DNA of 64,000 bases from assembly GCA_003020985.1 (NCBI GenBank), contig PXRM01000017.1, forward strand, positions 1 through 64,000, in the 5' to 3' direction. Made by a program: the position numbers and the translations under genes. Position 1 is the first letter of the stretch. Each line of letters begins with the position of its first letter. Below, piece by piece: positions 61,298 through 64,000 of this stretch. Below the pieces are notes generated by a model. That model was not told where the DNA came from. It saw nothing but the letters and a program-made list of their open reading frames with translations, and ran no database searches. This DNA comes from Halobacteriales archaeon QS_4_70_19. Its GTDB lineage: Archaea; Halobacteriota; Halobacteria; Halobacteriales; Haloarculaceae.

Positions 61298-62260
61298 GTG
61301 TCGTTTCGGTCGCCACGGCCGGCAGCGTCAACGGCCAGCCGCGAGTCGTCCTGCGCATATGCTGCCCTGCCGTTGCAGACGCCGAACGAACACATCGGGA
61401 CGCTGGTGAGCGATCCGGTCGCGGGGGCGGTCGCGTTCGCGGGGGACCTCATCGTCTTCGTCCTGACCGTCGTCGTGTTCTGCCTGCTGGGGCGTACCGT
61501 GGTCGTCCCGGTCGTCACGCGGTTGCTGGACGCCCGGAACGTGCAGCCGACGCTGGCGAAACCCGCGCAGAAGCTCACGCTCGCGGCCGTCGTGTTCGTG
61601 GCCGTCGCGGTCGGGTTCGCCATCGCCGGGTTCGGGAACCTGCTCACCTCGCTGGCGACCATCGCCGCGGCGCTGACGCTGGCCATCGGCTTCGCCTCGC
61701 AGGACGTCATCGGCAACCCCGTCGCCGGCGTCTTCCTCATCGCCGACCCGAAGACCCGCATCGGTGACCGGGTGGAGTGGGACGACCGGAAGGGGATCGT
61801 CGAGGACATCAGCTTCCGCGTCTCCCGCGTCCGGACGTTCGACAGCGAGTTCGTGACGGTCCCGAACTCGGAGCTGGCGAACACGGCCATCGCTAACCCT
61901 GTGGTGAGGGACGAGCTCCGCATCACGTCCCCCTTCGGCGTCGGCTACGAGGGCGACCTCGACCACGCCCAGCGGGTCATCATCGGGGAGGCCGAGAACC
62001 ACGACGACGTCCTCGACGAGCCCGCGGCATCGACGCGCGTGACCGGACTCGCGGACTCGTACGTCGGCATCCAGTCGCGGTTCCGGATCGACGCCGCGTC
62101 GCGGGCCGACTTCGCGAGGATTCGCTCCGAGTACGTCCAGGCCGCCAAGGAGCGCTGCGACGAGGAGGGTATCGACATGCCGTATCCCCACCAGGAACTC
62201 GTCGGCGGTATCGACGTGGAGATGCACGAGGCGGGGGCCGAGGTACCCGCGAACGACTGA
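61298..62260 (+). CDS. MscS-type mechanosensitive channel
   Basis: A small-conductance mechanosensitive channel of up to 320 residues. The MscS core is clear: VGFAIAGFGNLLTSLATIAAALTLAIGFASQDVIGNPVAGVFLIADPK (pore helix TM3) and GDRVEWDDRKGIVEDISFRVSRVRTFDSEFVTVPNSELANTAIANP (beta domain). Start GTG 61298 gives an Arg/Ser-rich 25-residue lead unlike the family; TTG 61373 (LQTPNEHIG) better matches family N-termini and may be the true start. Protects cells from hypo-osmotic shock. Confidence 0.85.
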   Translation: MSFRSPRPAASTASRESSCAYAALPLQTPNEHIGTLVSDPVAGAVAFAGDLIVFVLTVVVFCLLGRTVVVPVVTRLLDARNVQPTLAKPAQKLTLAAVVFVAVAVGFAIAGFGNLLTSLATIAAALTLAIGFASQDVIGNPVAGVFLIADPKTRIGDRVEWDDRKGIVEDISFRVSRVRTFDSEFVTVPNSELANTAIANPVVRDELRITSPFGVGYEGDLDHAQRVIIGEAENHDDVLDEPAASTRVTGLADSYVGIQSRFRIDAASRADFARIRSEYVQAAKERCDEEGIDMPYPHQELVGGIDVEMHEAGAEVPAND

Positions 62261-62344
62261 CGAACGGCGGGATCAGTAGTCGAAACGTCCTTTCCTGTCT
62301 GTAATCGGTGGGGTTCGGAGGTCGTATGGGCCTGTCCAGAGCAA

Positions 62345-63310
62345 TCAGACGAGGACCCGTTCGAGGTCGACCACGACGCCGCGGTCGGCGTCCGGGTCGC
62401 CGACGAGCCGGCCGATGCAGACCGCCGCGTCGTTCGGGAGGGTGCAGGCCACCAGCGGTGCGTCCTCGCCCTCGCCCGGCGCCGGGCTGTCCCCTGCGCC
62501 GCCCCCTCTTTCGGGTGCGTCGACCCCCAGGACGCCGGGCGCGTAGACGGGTGCGCCCTGAGCGACCTCGTGGGCCGCGTTCCGGGCGATCGTCACGCGG
62601 GGAAGGTGTTCGAGCGCCCGTTCGGCCGGCTGGACCACCTCGCGGAGGGGCGACTCGTGGCCGTCCTCGCGCCAGACCGCCAGCGCGTCCGTCAGGACGT
62701 GCATCGTCACGAGCGTCGTGTCGTCGAACGTGCCGGTCGCGGTCCGGCGGAGGTCGCCCATGTTCGCGCCCGTCCCCAGCGCCAGCCCGAGGTCGTGACA
62801 GAGCTTCCGGACGTAGGTGCCGGCCTCGCAGCCGATGCGCAGGAGGACGCGACGGTCCCCTCGCTCCAGCAGGTCGAGGTCGTGGACCGTCCGGACCCGG
62901 AGCCGCCGGCTCACCGCGGACTTCCGGGGTGGCTTCTGGAGCAGCGGCCCCTCGAACTCGGCGACGGTCGCGTCCAGGTCGGCGGGCGCCGGGCGGTGGA
63001 GTTCGAGGACGGCGACGTACTCTTTTCGCGCGTCGTCGAGCGCCTGCGCGGCGCGCGTCGCGTCACCCAGCAGGAGCGGAAGCGACCCCGTCACCTTCGG
63101 GTCGAGCGTGCCGGCGTGGGCCGCGCGGTCGACCCGCGTCGGGGCGTCCGTCGCGGTCAGGGCGCCGGCCACGAGGTCCCGCGCCCAGGCCGCGACCTGA
63201 TGGGCGGAGGGGCCGGGGGGCTTGTCCAGGTTGACGACGCCGAACGCCAGTAGCTCCGGGACGGACCGCTCGTCGGGCGCCGGCCGGAGCGGGGCGTCGG
63301 CGGCCGTCAT
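62345..63310 (-). CDS. truB: tRNA/rRNA pseudouridine synthase Cbf5/TruB
   Basis: A 321-residue pseudouridine synthase; in archaea, catalytic subunit of the H/ACA RNP and also acting on tRNA U55. Catalytic Asp lies in RAAHAGTLDPKVTGSLPLLLG. Further motifs: KEYVAVLELH, LLQKPPRKSAVSRRLRVRTVHDLDLLE, CEAGTYVRKLCHDLG and the C-terminal PUA (VARGAPVYAPGVL-like AQGAPVYAPGVLG). An unusual Gly/Glu/Pro-rich insert (GGGAGDSPAPGEGEDA) lies in the PUA part. One base separates it from cmk. Confidence 0.93.
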   Translation of the reverse strand: MTAADAPLRPAPDERSVPELLAFGVVNLDKPPGPSAHQVAAWARDLVAGALTATDAPTRVDRAAHAGTLDPKVTGSLPLLLGDATRAAQALDDARKEYVAVLELHRPAPADLDATVAEFEGPLLQKPPRKSAVSRRLRVRTVHDLDLLERGDRRVLLRIGCEAGTYVRKLCHDLGLALGTGANMGDLRRTATGTFDDTTLVTMHVLTDALAVWREDGHESPLREVVQPAERALEHLPRVTIARNAAHEVAQGAPVYAPGVLGVDAPERGGGAGDSPAPGEGEDAPLVACTLPNDAAVCIGRLVGDPDADRGVVVDLERVLV

Positions 63311-63311
63311 C

Positions 63312-63890
63312 TCAGAACTCGTACCGGACGCCCTCGACGGGCGTCTTCCCCTCGTCGGCCTCGGGGGTGTAGGACTCGACCACCGCGCGGAGCGCCTCGA
63401 CGACGCCGTCCGGGTCCAGCCGGGAGGTGTTCAGCACGAGGTCGTAGATGGAGAGCTCCTCGATGTCGATGCCGTAGTACTCCCGGTAGCGGGAGGCCTC
63501 GGACGCGGCGCGGGCACGGGTCTCCTCGCGGGCGCGCTCGACGGACTTGTCCTCCCGCTCGGCGATGCGCTCGGCGCGGATTTCCAGCGGCGCGGAGAGC
63601 CAGATCCGGAAGTCGGCGTGTTCGCCGGCCATCCAGCCCGCGAGCCGTGACTCGAGGACGAGGTGGTCGCGCTCGGCGGCGGTTTCGCGGAGCCGCCGGT
63701 CCAGGTCGCGGTCGATGCTGTCGTCCTCCTCGGCCGCCCGGTTCAGCTCCAGCGGCGTCACGCTGCGGTCGTCGGCGAGCGCCCGGAAGATGTCACCCCC
63801 GCTGACGTGGTCGTAGCCGAGCGCCTCGGCGAGTCCGGCCGCGGCAGTGCTCTTTCCACTGCCGGCGGGGCCGGAGATGGTAATCAACAT
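63312..63890 (-). CDS. cmk: (d)CMP kinase
   Basis: A 192-residue archaeal cytidylate kinase phosphorylating CMP and dCMP. Start [19 protein letters not shown], with P-loop GPAGSGKST (7-15); NMP-binding segment [15 protein letters not shown] and [23 protein letters not shown] follow, and the lid-like [32 protein letters not shown]. Co-transcribed with truB, the archaeal arrangement. TATA-like GATTTTGAA is about 30 nt upstream of the ATG. Confidence 0.93.
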   Translation of the reverse strand: MLITISGPAGSGKSTAAAGLAEALGYDHVSGGDIFRALADDRSVTPLELNRAAEEDDSIDRDLDRRLRETAAERDHLVLESRLAGWMAGEHADFRIWLSAPLEIRAERIAEREDKSVERAREETRARAASEASRYREYYGIDIEELSIYDLVLNTSRLDPDGVVEALRAVVESYTPEADEGKTPVEGVRYEF

Positions 63891-64000
63891 GTGTCCCCTC
63901 CGTCGCTGGCGTTCAAAATCGTTGTCCTTGTCCCGACTGTTTGCGGCCCCGTGGCGTGGTGTCACGGCGTGGACGGCCTACAGCCGGCCCGGAGGCGCCG
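63891..64000. other. promoter region of cmk and window end
   Basis: Holds the TATA-like element for cmk on the minus strand. No other gene start is seen before the window ends. Confidence 0.4.

Overview
The window is a stretch of haloarchaeal (class Halobacteria) chromosome. Base composition is very GC-rich, encoded proteins are strongly acidic (Asp/Glu-rich), exported proteins carry PGF-CTERM tails and Tat-lipobox signals, the tRNA-Lys gene has an archaeal-type intron, and information-processing genes are archaeal (DnaG-type primase, Cbf5/TruB, glycerol-1-phosphate dehydrogenase, MfnA-type decarboxylase). Many genes have a TATA-like element centred about 25-30 nt before the start codon, the layout expected of leaderless haloarchaeal transcripts. 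The species cannot be named from sequence alone.

Layout. 0-0.7 kb: decayed integrase and PAS-domain fragments. 0.7-1.9 kb: a translationally coupled ParA-like ATPase and small acidic partner. 2.1-7.3 kb: a complete branched-chain amino acid/amide-type ABC importer operon (livK-livH-livM-livG-livF, minus strand). 7.7-11.9 kb: three tandem paralogous secreted glycoprotein genes; two end in PGF-CTERM anchors and the third has lost it. These are followed by a sequon-rich membrane protein. 13.2 kb: intron-containing tRNA-Lys. 13.4-21.1 kb: conserved haloarchaeal proteins, a siroheme nitrite/sulfite reductase, a LarC with a large histidine-rich insert, DUF547 and DUF1405 proteins. 21-25 kb: a CARF-like winged-helix regulator, insertion-element remnants, a truncated SRPBCC gene, a Bat-type HTH regulator, a CsaA-like protein and a methyltransferase relic. 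25-32.7 kb: dnaG, GNAT, divergent DUF92 and cis-prenyltransferase-like genes, a sodium/solute symporter and an M23-like protein. 32.7-36.3 kb: small zinc-ribbon and hypothetical proteins, a DUF5814-type SF2 helicase and a cupin. 36.4-37.8 kb: a tandemly repeated HTH-associated family with a third broken copy. 38-45.8 kb: argS, a CBS/DUF21 membrane protein, an NYN-domain protein, a run of palindromes, a PUA protein, amidase and egsA. 46-57.5 kb: PhzF, two arylsulfotransferase-like beta-propeller paralogues, a frameshifted PEP synthase, a lipoprotein, mfnA, an aldo/keto reductase, a hexapeptide acyltransferase, and a TrkA-N/AsnC pair. 58-64 kb: small regulators and membrane proteins, a KaiC-like protein with a degenerate P-loop, tRNA-Pro(GGG), MscS, truB and cmk.

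Functional threads. (1) Envelope biology: G1P dehydrogenase makes the archaeal lipid backbone; DUF92 and the atypical cis-prenyltransferase may act on isoprenoid carriers; several products are sequon-rich surface proteins. (2) Carbon and nitrogen metabolism: liv importer, PEP synthase, amidase, nitrite/sulfite reductase, tyrosine/aspartate decarboxylase. (3) Information processing: primase, arginyl-tRNA synthetase, Cbf5, CMP kinase, two tRNAs. Several genes are visibly decaying: integrase, PAS, SRPBCC, methyltransferase, third HTH-family copy, ppsA. No CRISPR array, rRNA or intact transposase was seen.
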